A DNA stretch of 44,223 nt from an uncultured cyanobacterium (GCA_903903925.1 CAIVAU010000013.1:1-44223); one strand, 5' to 3'. Numbered from the stretch's first letter, positions 26,166 to 37,328 are shown. A program made the numbers and translations. The notes: generated by a model not told the origin, from the letters alone.

Positions 26166-27278
26166 ATGCAAGCTAATCATGTTGTTAAGGTCGATTTTTC
26201 AGAAAAAGAATTAATTATTTTATACAATTATATTCCCCGCTTAATTGAGAAATCTGCAATATTAGTTAATTTATCTCCTAACTATTATACAAATGGTAAA
26301 CAAGAAATATTGCTAACAGAAAATGCTAGAGGAAATTACTGGATTATTGCAACTGATTATGATATTTATTGGCTGTTTCCTGTTGTGAAACTCAATGCCA
26401 GAGTTAACCCCCGTGTTAATGAAGCATTTAATTTACTTTTTAAATTTCAAAATTACGAAAATTCAGATTCCCGTGAATTTATCCTGAAAAAACCAGCTAA
26501 AGTTAATCTTGCACAAAGTCGGGAAGATTGGATTCTAGAAGAAGCGGGATTTCTAGATTTTGGTAATTCACCGTTATTATTTATTGATGCATTAAATGGA
26601 AAAGTCGAAAAATTACCATTAATACAAGAAGATTCAATTCCACAGGTATCGCGGAAAGATTTAGAGGAGTATATAGATAAAGTTAACGTAGAAATTAATC
26701 AATTAAAAACGCGAGTTCAACAGTTAACCGAAGCGCGAGAACAAATTAAAAACGAAATAAAAGAAATTAAGGTTCAGTATAGTAGCTTACAAACTCAGCT
26801 ACTAGTGAGAGAAGAACATGGCAGTTCTACCAATCAGAATGTTGAGACTTCCCAACAGGAAACCACATCAAATCAGCATCATTCAATTACATCTAATAGC
26901 TTAAATCTCACTCCTGAAGAATTACGAATTGTTGAAAATTATAATTCTAACCCTGTGATAATTTCACAGCAAGCAAGACAAGTGGCTGAAACAAATGCCA
27001 GTATTGAAAAACGTAGTCATGGTAGTCATGAAGCAGTATTCTTAGAAAGACAACCGCAAGGTCATTACTGGTTAGTTGGTACAGAGACATTATATGTTAT
27101 GCCTAAAAAAGGTTTGAACATAAATCGTTCAACTGTAGATAGTTTAAAAGCCTTGTTTAAATGTCAAGGAAGTAAAGTAATAAGTAGGTTTAAATTAATC
27201 AAACCTGCTAAAGTATCTATGATAAGTAATTCACAAACTTGGCAACTTAATGAACCGGGTATTATTGAGTTTGAATAA
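26166..27278 (+). CDS. Protein with two copies of the shared YW/PAKV domain around a coiled coil
   Basis: A 370-residue soluble protein with one shared domain near 47-128 (GNYWII, LFP, LKKPAKV, W-I-L-E-E-x-G-F-L-D-F) and a second near 290-369 (GHYWLV, ALFKC, LIKPAKV, W-x-L-N-E-P-G-I-I-E-F). A coiled coil with heptads (about 165-220) lies between them. LTPEELRIVENYN before the second copy mirrors the zinc-ribbon protein. The ATG at 26166 has no good ribosome binding site and lies 13 bases after the previous stop, so reinitiation is likely. Confidence 0.75.
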   Translation: MQANHVVKVDFSEKELIILYNYIPRLIEKSAILVNLSPNYYTNGKQEILLTENARGNYWIIATDYDIYWLFPVVKLNARVNPRVNEAFNLLFKFQNYENSDSREFILKKPAKVNLAQSREDWILEEAGFLDFGNSPLLFIDALNGKVEKLPLIQEDSIPQVSRKDLEEYIDKVNVEINQLKTRVQQLTEAREQIKNEIKEIKVQYSSLQTQLLVREEHGSSTNQNVETSQQETTSNQHHSITSNSLNLTPEELRIVENYNSNPVIISQQARQVAETNASIEKRSHGSHEAVFLERQPQGHYWLVGTETLYVMPKKGLNINRSTVDSLKALFKCQGSKVISRFKLIKPAKVSMISNSQTWQLNEPGIIEFE

Positions 27279-27335
27279 GATTAAACTAATACTAGCTGTA
27301 GTATCTAAGCCAGCTAAAGATTGGATCAATAAATA

Positions 27336-28298
27336 ATGGCAATACAAAAAGTTGATGAACTTGTCCACAAGTTTAATGAGTTAAGACAACTTTGTTATCA
27401 AAACTTTGCAGTTAGAATTACAGCAATAGAAAATTATTTATCTACACTGAGTGACAGAGTTGTAGATGGAAGTGTGATAATTAATGGTGCTTTTGCGTCA
27501 GAAAAAATTAGCCCGCTTAAGATTTCTGAGTCGGAGTTAGTACAAGTTTACAATGATGTTCCTAAAGTTTTATTTAAAAATTCTATTATTACCGAACTAA
27601 CCTCTAAAAGTTATCGTGATGTAAATGAACCAATATTCCTCGAAAATGATGAAAGTGGTAAGTATTGGATTATTACAACTGATAGAGATAAATTTTTCCT
27701 CGTACCAAGCATAAATATTAAATCAAATATTTATAAACTAAAAACTGTAGAAAAGTTGTTTAATTTTTGCGGTGATACTCCGTCAGCAGAGAGTCATTTT
27801 ATATTGCTTAAGCCCGCAAAGGTTTCTAGCCAATCCAGTGGGAAGCAATGGAAGCTAGAAGAAAGGGGAATATTAGAATTCAATAATCCTTTCTTGCAAC
27901 TTTCATTGGAATTAGAAGGGAATATATTAGAGTTTCCAGATATTCAGATAAATACGGAAGATTCTAATTTAGAAATCAAAAAAATGGCTAAACGGTTAGA
28001 TGATTTGAGGCTTGAGTTTAAGCAGTCTCAGCAAGAGAGGAATAAATTAGAGTCGCAAATAGATGATTTGAGGTTTGAGTTTAAGCAGTCTCAAAAAGAG
28101 AGGGAAAAATTGGAGTTGCAAATAGAACAATTATCCGATAGATTTAATGATTTGAATGTTAAGCTAAATCAGTTTCAGCAAGATGGGAAGATGTTAGAGT
28201 CACAAATAAACAAAATTCCTATTCTGCGAGATTTTGTTTATTTGCAAATAGATTTACTTAAAGTACGATTAGATTCTTTGGAAAATCGTAATAGTTGA
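27336..28298 (+). CDS. Coiled-coil protein with the shared YW/PAKV domain
   Basis: A 320-residue soluble protein. The shared domain is internal (about 98-178; GKYWII, FLVPS, LLKPAKV, W-x-L-E-E-R-G-I-L-E-F), preceded by SESELVQVYNDVP, which aligns with SEKELIILYNYIP of the previous protein. From about 205 to the end it is a long coiled coil, partly built by a tandem duplication of 21 residues (DDLR-x-E-F-K-Q-S-Q units). Start ATG has a weak ribosome binding site and follows the previous stop by 57 bases. It is the last gene of the operon. Confidence 0.75.
   Translation: MAIQKVDELVHKFNELRQLCYQNFAVRITAIENYLSTLSDRVVDGSVIINGAFASEKISPLKISESELVQVYNDVPKVLFKNSIITELTSKSYRDVNEPIFLENDESGKYWIITTDRDKFFLVPSINIKSNIYKLKTVEKLFNFCGDTPSAESHFILLKPAKVSSQSSGKQWKLEERGILEFNNPFLQLSLELEGNILEFPDIQINTEDSNLEIKKMAKRLDDLRLEFKQSQQERNKLESQIDDLRFEFKQSQKEREKLELQIEQLSDRFNDLNVKLNQFQQDGKMLESQINKIPILRDFVYLQIDLLKVRLDSLENRNS
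27999..28124 (+). repeat. 63-bp in-frame tandem duplication in the coiled coil
   Basis: Two 63-base units (27999-28061 and 28062-28124), each starting GATGATTTGAGG, differ at only about a dozen positions. Each encodes 21 residues, exactly three heptads, so the coiled coil was lengthened without breaking its register. Confidence 0.85.
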
Positions 28299-28310
28299 TT
28301 TTTCAGTCGT

Positions 28311-28474
28311 TCAAATCATCAGGAGGAGATAAGGATTATTCCAATATTCATCAACTCGGCTTGCCATTTCTAACTCGTCAGTTAGCCATATGCTAAATTG
28401 GCGAAAGAAGATATCAGCATTACTTAAGGCAGCTTTGTCAAATAATTGAAAATCGAGGAAAGCAACACGCTTAC
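28311..28474 (-). pseudogene. AAA-like (AAA_35) ATPase fragment
   Basis: Read on the minus strand this piece contains KRVAFLDFQLFD, FFRQFSIWLTDELE and RVDEYW, segments of the AAA_35-type ATPases common in cyanobacteria, from just after the Walker A region. It ends at a TGA at 28311-28313 after LLLMI, unlike the family. It lacks its own start and is cut off at its left (N-terminal) side by the MITE at 28475-28649. Confidence 0.65.
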
Positions 28475-28649
28475 CCCGGATTTCTCACAAGCACTGTGAT
28501 CGCTATGACAAAACCTTTATCCTACATAGGTTTTGAGCGCTTTAGACCCAGTACAGATCATGACAGGATGTTGACGGGGTATTTTACCTCAAGCCCAGAT
28601 AGCATAGACATTTTGGGCTTATTGTTAAAATCTTTGTGAGAAATCCGGG
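28475..28649. mobile_element. 175-bp MITE with 16-bp inverted repeats and a TTAC duplication
   Basis: The ends are CCCGGATTTCTCACAA (28475-28490) and its exact reverse complement (28634-28649). Both sides carry TTAC (28471-28474 and 28650-28653), a 4-bp target duplication. The inside has no gene. Removing the element plus one TTAC restores one continuous minus-strand frame from 28837 to 28311. The termini and duplication length would fit an IS1380-type or similar transposase acting in trans, but the family is not certain. Confidence 0.85.
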
Positions 28650-28837
28650 TTACCTGCATTCACAGCAGGGCGAGAGAACAAAGAACTAGTATTTGAGCAA
28701 ACTGTTGGTGTATTTTCAGTGTTGTTATCTTCTAAGACAATAACGCGGATACTTTTGCCTTCCCAATCATCGCTGTACTGAGACTGAAGGGTAACAACAC
28801 CGTTATAGATAGTGGTCTTAAATTCAATTGCTTGCAT
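28625..28837 (-). pseudogene. Antitoxin-like N-terminal fragment truncated by the MITE
   Basis: Seventy codons start MQAIEFKTTIYNGVVTLQ, which resembles the N-terminus of small cyanobacterial antitoxins. The last eight residues (NPDFSQRF) and the stop come from the MITE. Before insertion the frame ran on through NAGKRVAFLDFQ into the AAA-like fragment at 28311-28474, about 115 residues in all. The join of an antitoxin start to an AAA_35 piece was probably already a fusion remnant before the MITE arrived. No toxin gene follows. Confidence 0.55.
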
Positions 28838-28919
28838 AGCTTACTTCGGTGTGATATTTCTGGGTGGGTATGAACTTACTGATAGTGATAGGCTTGCGAT
28901 CTGTAATTATACAAACTGT

Positions 28920-29249
28920 TCAGGCAACACCATAGTTTGTGTAAGGACGCTTGTAGGGAGCATGTAAACCCAAGATAATGTCTGATGGTGGTACACCTCT
29001 AGCAACTAATTCTTGCCCTAAATCAATTTCTGTCATATTGTGCTGAATCCAAATTTTACCATCTTTAATGTCAATATGAACATAGCAAGCATAAATGCGC
29101 TGTAAACCTTGCCATCCAATATCTACTAGTTGATAATGGTCATGCTCTGTATCATAAATAACTTGACTTTCGATATTTGGGTCATTGTTTGTAGCATGTT
29201 CAGCTAATAGCTCGCGGACGATTTGACGATAGTTTTCTAATGTCGCCAT
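28920..29249 (-). CDS. xisI: XisI-family protein
   Basis: A 109-residue protein matching XisI, named after the controlling factor of fdxN-element excision in Anabaena. Family segments are ENYRQIVRELLAEHA, TEHDHYQLVDIGW, RIYACYVHIDIKDGKIWIQ and the closing LGLHAPYKRPYTNYGVA. Length is normal. A good ribosome binding site (GAGGAG) precedes the ATG. Its usual partner XisH is present only as a 31-codon stub directly upstream. Related xisH-xisI pairs are numerous in cyanobacteria and most are not near any excision element, so a role in DNA rearrangement here is doubtful. Confidence 0.9.
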   Translation of the reverse strand: MATLENYRQIVRELLAEHATNNDPNIESQVIYDTEHDHYQLVDIGWQGLQRIYACYVHIDIKDGKIWIQHNMTEIDLGQELVARGVPPSDIILGLHAPYKRPYTNYGVA

Positions 29250-29262
29250 TCTACAATCTCCT

Positions 29263-29397
29263 CTAAACTATACGAATTGTTAATGGGTCACTGGTAATCA
29301 TCCATCCGTCTTTGGTTAAGGCTGTTTTTACAGATTGATGGAATAAATCTTTAGCCATCATGGAAGAAGTGTTTAAACATTTATCAACGGCGTTCAT
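29263..29397 (-). pseudogene. Toxin start fused in frame to an XisH N-terminal stub
   Basis: A 44-codon frame. It begins with an ATG that overlaps the antitoxin gene by 14 bases, as PIN toxins do in such operons, and reads MNAVDK, like the MxAVDT start of VapC. After seven more codons it becomes MAKDLFHQSVKTALTKDGW and ITSDPL, the N-terminus of XisH. It stops at a TAG next to the xisI ribosome binding site. Full XisH has about 140 residues and VapC about 130, so both are lost. Two deletions seem to have merged a vapBC operon and a xisHI operon. Confidence 0.65.
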
Positions 29398-29626
29398 GCA
29401 GCATGTCCCGTGTGAACCGAGGAGCATTCATTGGAATTGGGTTTTGCTGCATTCGCTCAATTAGCGATTTCAAAAACTGTCGTTTGGTTTCCAAATCAGA
29501 AATTGGCGGTGCTTCAACTTGAGGAGACTGAATTAACAATTCAACCTCAGTCCCTTCCAGCAACTCAAAAGCTGTTTGGAGGATAAACCTACCATTACGG
29601 TAAATTGCTTTGTCAGCTTGATGCAT
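29384..29626 (-). CDS. DUF104-type antitoxin (orphan)
   Basis: An 80-residue protein typical of the AF2212-like/DUF104 antitoxins: AIYRNGRFILQTAFELLEGTEVELLI at the N-terminus (broken here as AIYRNGRF then LLEGTEVELLI) and a flexible C-terminus ending FTRDMLHERR. The partner is normally a PIN-domain RNase encoded immediately downstream. Here only the toxin's first codons remain, so this antitoxin is an orphan. The start codon lies inside a ~39-bp sequence that recurs at 30850. Confidence 0.8.
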   Translation of the reverse strand: MHQADKAIYRNGRFILQTAFELLEGTEVELLIQSPQVEAPPISDLETKRQFLKSLIERMQQNPIPMNAPRFTRDMLHERR

Positions 29627-29653
29627 AGGGAAAACTCCATGCTAATGACTTAA
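29615..29653. repeat. Direct repeat, left copy
   Basis: AGCTTGATGCATAGGGAAAA and the next 19 bases (to GACTTAA) recur at 30850-30888 with three mismatches. The copies are in the same orientation and enclose a 1.2-kb segment with the zeta-toxin pair. The left copy overlaps the start of the DUF104 antitoxin gene. Confidence 0.85.
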
Positions 29654-29743
29654 TTATGCCTTCTCGTATAGCCGATTGCCGATCACACCCTCAATACCAC
29701 TGTCGTTCAAAGTGGTAATAACTTTACCATCGAGTACATTCAT
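29654..29743 (-). CDS. Possible 29-aa peptide or gene remnant
   Basis: An ATG-started frame reads MNVLDGKVITTLNDSGIEGV and ends in RLYEKA with a TAA exactly at the edge of the direct repeat. It has a coding-like composition but no ribosome binding site and no recognised family; it may be the N-terminus of a gene truncated when the repeat-flanked segment formed. Confidence 0.25.
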   Translation of the reverse strand: MNVLDGKVITTLNDSGIEGVIGNRLYEKA

Positions 29744-29919
29744 GGTAGTGCTTATGGTATACGGTAGGCTTCCCTCATACTTATTGGAGTAATTTTTTAT
29801 ACCCTTAATTAGGTCATCTTAGCTTAATGCGTTTGCTCTTGAGACAAGAACCAGCAGGAGTTGCGTTAGTTTAACAACTGCTTTACAATAAATCAACTAG
29901 CAATAATAAATTAATAATT

Positions 29920-30171
29920 ATGAGTAGCACAAACAAAGACATCATAGTCCAATCAGAATTCACGCATTTTAGTAAGGAACTGGAGAGACTGGCACGAGTT
30001 GGCGTACAAAGAGAAATTGCCAAGCACAAAGCTAAGGGTCATTCAATATTTTATTCTAGAAATGGCATACCTATCATGGAGCAACCAGATGGTCGCTGTT
30101 TTGAATATCGACACTTAGAAGACGGGACAAGAGAAATTATCAGAGAAGTTAAACCACGTTTCATTAAATAA
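29920..30171 (+). CDS. Small protein upstream of zeta toxin, candidate antitoxin
   Basis: An 83-residue basic protein (KDIIVQSEF, VQREIAKHKAKG, GIPIMEQPDGRCFEYRHLEDG) that I do not assign to a named family. Its position 92 bases before a zeta-toxin gene on the same strand is where the antitoxin is expected in cyanobacterial zeta loci. The predicted fold is helical then beta. No clear ribosome binding site is visible. Antitoxin function is inferred from position only. Confidence 0.65.
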   Translation: MSSTNKDIIVQSEFTHFSKELERLARVGVQREIAKHKAKGHSIFYSRNGIPIMEQPDGRCFEYRHLEDGTREIIREVKPRFIK

Positions 30172-30263
30172 AAATAATATCTACAAAGAATAGAGTCTTC
30201 AAATCAGATCATTTCATCTCTATTCTTCAATAGCAGTTATTAAGATTTTCTAAGTTGGTAGAA

Positions 30264-30845
30264 ATGACAATAATAAAACCAACATTAACGATAATCGCAG
30301 GACCAAATGGCTCTGGAAAAAGTACATTTACCCGTAATACAAAAGAGTCTTTGAATGTACCATCTATCGACCCAGATGAGGAAGCCAGAAAAATCAGACC
30401 TGAAGCGCCAGAATTAGCATCAGTCGCTGCTGGTAAACAAGCTATCAAAAAAGCTCGCAATTATCTAGATAACAACCAAAGTTTTGCCATTGAAACTACA
30501 CTTTCAGGTAATACATACCTGAAAATGATGAGGGAAGCAAAACAAAAAGGATGGGTCATAAACCTCATCTATATTGGTATTGATAACGTAGAACTTAACA
30601 TTGATCGTGTAGCTCAAAGGGTAGTAGACGGCGGACATCATGTTCCAATTGAAGACATCAAGCGTAGGTATGAGCGCAGTTTAAAAAATCTGCCAATAGC
30701 ATTGAAAATAGCAGACAATACTTCGATATATGACAATTCAAACCCCGAAGGTCCTGAGAATCTACTGACTATCGAAAATGGAAGAATCAACCAACAAGTG
30801 TCAGAACTTCCTCAATGGTTAACAAGAGTATTACTCATCGATTAA
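30264..30845 (+). CDS. Zeta-toxin-family kinase
   Basis: A 193-residue P-loop kinase from the ATG at 30264; an in-frame TTG at 30255 is less likely. The P-loop is GPNGSGKST (13-21), followed by DPDEEARKI, the substrate-side ETTLSG and the family signature RVVDGGHHVP with RRYERSLKNL. Zeta toxins phosphorylate UDP-activated amino sugars of cell-wall synthesis; relatives in cyanobacteria are shorter, as here. Together with the upstream small gene it forms a likely toxin-antitoxin module enclosed by direct repeats. Confidence 0.85.
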   Translation: MTIIKPTLTIIAGPNGSGKSTFTRNTKESLNVPSIDPDEEARKIRPEAPELASVAAGKQAIKKARNYLDNNQSFAIETTLSGNTYLKMMREAKQKGWVINLIYIGIDNVELNIDRVAQRVVDGGHHVPIEDIKRRYERSLKNLPIALKIADNTSIYDNSNPEGPENLLTIENGRINQQVSELPQWLTRVLLID

Positions 30846-30849
30846 GTAA

Positions 30850-30888
30850 AGCTTGGGGCATAGGGAAAACTCCATGCTGATGACTTAA
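30850..30888. repeat. Direct repeat, right copy
   Basis: Second copy of the ~39-bp repeat at 29615-29653. It starts 4 bases after the zeta-toxin stop and ends 2 bases before the end of the cyclase gene. It looks like the start region of another antitoxin gene whose body has been deleted. Confidence 0.85.
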
Positions 30889-30890
30889 CT

Positions 30891-32738
30891 TCATAATCCA
30901 ATTGACTTATATAAACCATCTAGCTGCGCTTGTGCATTTAGCGGAATAGCAGTAAAATGAACATAAAAACTTCTATTCTCTCCCATCTTCTTCAAGACTT
31001 TAGCATAGATATCCTCCGTAGGTGCTCCTGGATTATTCACTGTAAATAAATTCAGCTTAAGATTGCTCAACTCAGGTGGAAAACCCTCCTCTCTAGGATC
31101 AAGAGAGCGAATCTCAGCTCCCTTAGCTGAAAGTTTGATTAAACTTCCCCGGAAAATGACATTATTAATATGTTTTCCTTGTAAAATCGTGTATTGCAGC
31201 GAAATCGGTTCAGGAACGGGAATGAATACGTCCTCTTCTTTAGGGAGATAAAGGTTGTAGAATCCACTCACTCCATAGACTTCATAAATAGTAATCGGCT
31301 GTTTAAATCCTTTCGGTTGTACCTGCTTTTGCGCTTCGATCTTCACATCAGATCCTGCCTCTTTTAAGGTTTGCTGCGTAATCAGAATTTGACCCCCACG
31401 GGTGTAAGATTCAATGCGATAAGTCAGGTTCACCTGGCTACCAACGATCCCATACTTAGTCCGCTTCTCGGAACCAATATTTCCCACTACGACTTCACCC
31501 GTATGGATAGCGATTCCCATTTCTAATCCGGGTAAGCCCAACTCTTTCATCTTTTGGTTAACTGCGCCCATCGCCAACTGCATTGCACAAGCGCAGGCGA
31601 CTGCCCTAATAGCATCATTTTCTCTGGCTATGGGCGCACCAAACAGTACCAGAATTCCATCCCCCATAAACTCATCAATAGTACCGTGGTATTTACTGAT
31701 GACATCTGCCATGTACTCCAGATAGAAGTTGAGGATGTTAATCACCTCTTCTGGCTGCAATTGTTCTGATAGGGTTGTAAATCCTCTTAAGTCAGAGGTG
31801 AGGATCGTGATTCGGCGTCGTTCGCCACCGAGTTTCAATCCTTCAGGGTTTTCTAGCAAGTTGGCTACAACGTTATTGCTTAAGTACCGTCCAAAGATCT
31901 GGCGAATCAGTCTGTTCCTTTGATCTAAGTCAGCGTTAGCATCTAGTAATTCGGCAGTGCGTTCCCTCACACGATCTTCTAACTCCTTTGCCATTTGACG
32001 CAGCCTCCCAAATACCAAGCTTAATCCTGAAAGTCCCAAAACGGATATTCCCCCTAACATGAAGAAGCTTCCTTGAAGATCGTTGTGACTGATATCGAAC
32101 AAGGCGTCTAGGGACTGATTGATCTCCCACACACCTGCCACATCCCCTACTTCCCAGTCTTTCTTGGGACTTTTTGGATCACTGTTGTGACAAGCGATAC
32201 AACTGGGCTTCATGATACTGGCTTCCCCGTATCGCAACCAAGTATGCCCATCACGTTTTTCAAGGCGATGATATTTCTCATGGGAATTTCGTCTCAAGAA
32301 CTTGAGCGCCGATCGCTCAAAATCATCTCTTGGACCCCCTTTCGCTTTTCGCCCAGGATAAGGGTAGTCACTATAAAGTTTAACCAGCATCTCAGTATTG
32401 TTTTCACTGATGCGGTCTCCCAGTTCGATCGCAAAAGTTGAAGGTACTGGAATTGCCCCATTATGAACGAGGTAATCATCAGTGACGATAATCCCCTTCA
32501 CGTTTTTGGCTCGATCAACTGCTGCGGTGCTGTAAAGGTCAATTGCCTGATTCAAAGATTGAGTATATAATGTTGCACTTTGAATAGCTTGTGATTGAAT
32601 CAGGCTCGACGAGAAAAAAAACATGTTCGCTAATGCTATACCGAGTGCAACACAGAACATAAGTGTTAGCACAAGAATAATCCGCTTGAGGAGTAGGCTG
32701 AGAAACCAGTTCCTGGCTTGAGAAATTAACTGGGGCAT
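30891..32738 (-). CDS. Heme-binding (CxxCH) membrane sensor with class III cyclase and PilZ-like domain
   Basis: A 615-residue protein. Membrane helix (about 17-45), a periplasmic DUF3365/Tll0287-like sensor (about 46-215) with a c-type heme site CIACH (C180, C183, H184), a second helix (about 224-244), a linker coiled coil (about 245-285), a class III nucleotide cyclase (about 305-490) and a C-terminal PilZ-like domain (about 520-610). Cyclase metal sites are D316 (SDLRGF) and D360 (EFMGDGI); transition-state N437 and R441 are present. The base-selecting positions appear to be E356 and G430, the pair reported for the guanylyl cyclase Cya2 of Synechocystis, not the Lys/Thr of adenylyl cyclases. 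So cGMP is a real possibility. Annotated relatives are usually called adenylate cyclases. Confidence 0.88.
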   Translation of the reverse strand: MPQLISQARNWFLSLLLKRIILVLTLMFCVALGIALANMFFFSSSLIQSQAIQSATLYTQSLNQAIDLYSTAAVDRAKNVKGIIVTDDYLVHNGAIPVPSTFAIELGDRISENNTEMLVKLYSDYPYPGRKAKGGPRDDFERSALKFLRRNSHEKYHRLEKRDGHTWLRYGEASIMKPSCIACHNSDPKSPKKDWEVGDVAGVWEINQSLDALFDISHNDLQGSFFMLGGISVLGLSGLSLVFGRLRQMAKELEDRVRERTAELLDANADLDQRNRLIRQIFGRYLSNNVVANLLENPEGLKLGGERRRITILTSDLRGFTTLSEQLQPEEVINILNFYLEYMADVISKYHGTIDEFMGDGILVLFGAPIARENDAIRAVACACAMQLAMGAVNQKMKELGLPGLEMGIAIHTGEVVVGNIGSEKRTKYGIVGSQVNLTYRIESYTRGGQILITQQTLKEAGSDVKIEAQKQVQPKGFKQPITIYEVYGVSGFYNLYLPKEEDVFIPVPEPISLQYTILQGKHINNVIFRGSLIKLSAKGAEIRSLDPREEGFPPELSNLKLNLFTVNNPGAPTEDIYAKVLKKMGENRSFYVHFTAIPLNAQAQLDGLYKSIGL

Positions 32739-33026
32739 AACATCCTGAACTGAAAAGATATTTGCTAATACACAAATGGCTTGACCACTTCCTGGCTTGT
32801 GAATTTAACTGGTGTCTTTGGACAAATTATGCACGAATTTTTTTGCTGTTGTTTAAAATGTTACATACAAGTAAAGAGTTGCTCGACCACCCAAAGGCAA
32901 AGTTAGGACTTAAGAATTGACAAACATTGAGTTTTGTGTATTAAGTCCTACCTAAGAAGCTCGACGGGAGTTAAGCCTGCTATAGTCTTATATAAGTGTA
33001 ACAATGCATTAACTTATGCACTCTTG

Positions 33027-33093
<67 letters not shown>

Positions 33094-33106
33094 ATTCAGG
33101 ATACAC

Positions 33107-33174
33107 GTAGGGTGGGCAGTGCCTACCAAAACTTGGATGTAGTCAGCAAAATACATAACCACTGCCCACCCTAC
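33107..33174. repeat. GTAGGGTGGGCAGT inverted repeat
   Basis: Perfect 14-base arms (33107-33120 and 33161-33174) around a 40-base centre. The GTAGGGTGGGC motif is a dispersed palindromic repeat in cyanobacterial genomes, probably a very small MITE. No target duplication is evident. Confidence 0.8.
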
Positions 33175-33301
33175 ACCTGCTGTTTTTTTGGTAGTGTAAC
33201 TGTGGGGTCTATTGTAGAAATAGCTAAACTTAGAGAGTGCTGATATTTATCTCATTCTACGCTTAAACTTCTAAGCATATTTAACTTCTGTAATTTTAGA
33301 A

Positions 33302-37102
<3,801 letters not shown>

Positions 37103-37328
37103 CTGTCGCTTCCCCTCCGCTAAACGATGATAACCTAATGTTTCTATATAGCTCAGTGATGAGACTGTTCATTTGACCCATAGCGCGATCGCATCAGCAG
37201 GATTTCTATACTCATAGGTTAAACCAAAACCAAAATGAGCTTATGCACTACGAGATTTGGCAGAAGAACGCTGTTTGTGAGGGCGATCGCACTGATATTA
37301 TATTTATATGAAGTCTAATTTAATTGGC

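Noticed and set aside
28920..29397. An fdxN-type excision element around xisI
   Set aside because: No recombinase (XisF) or paired element ends are visible, and xisH is only a stub.
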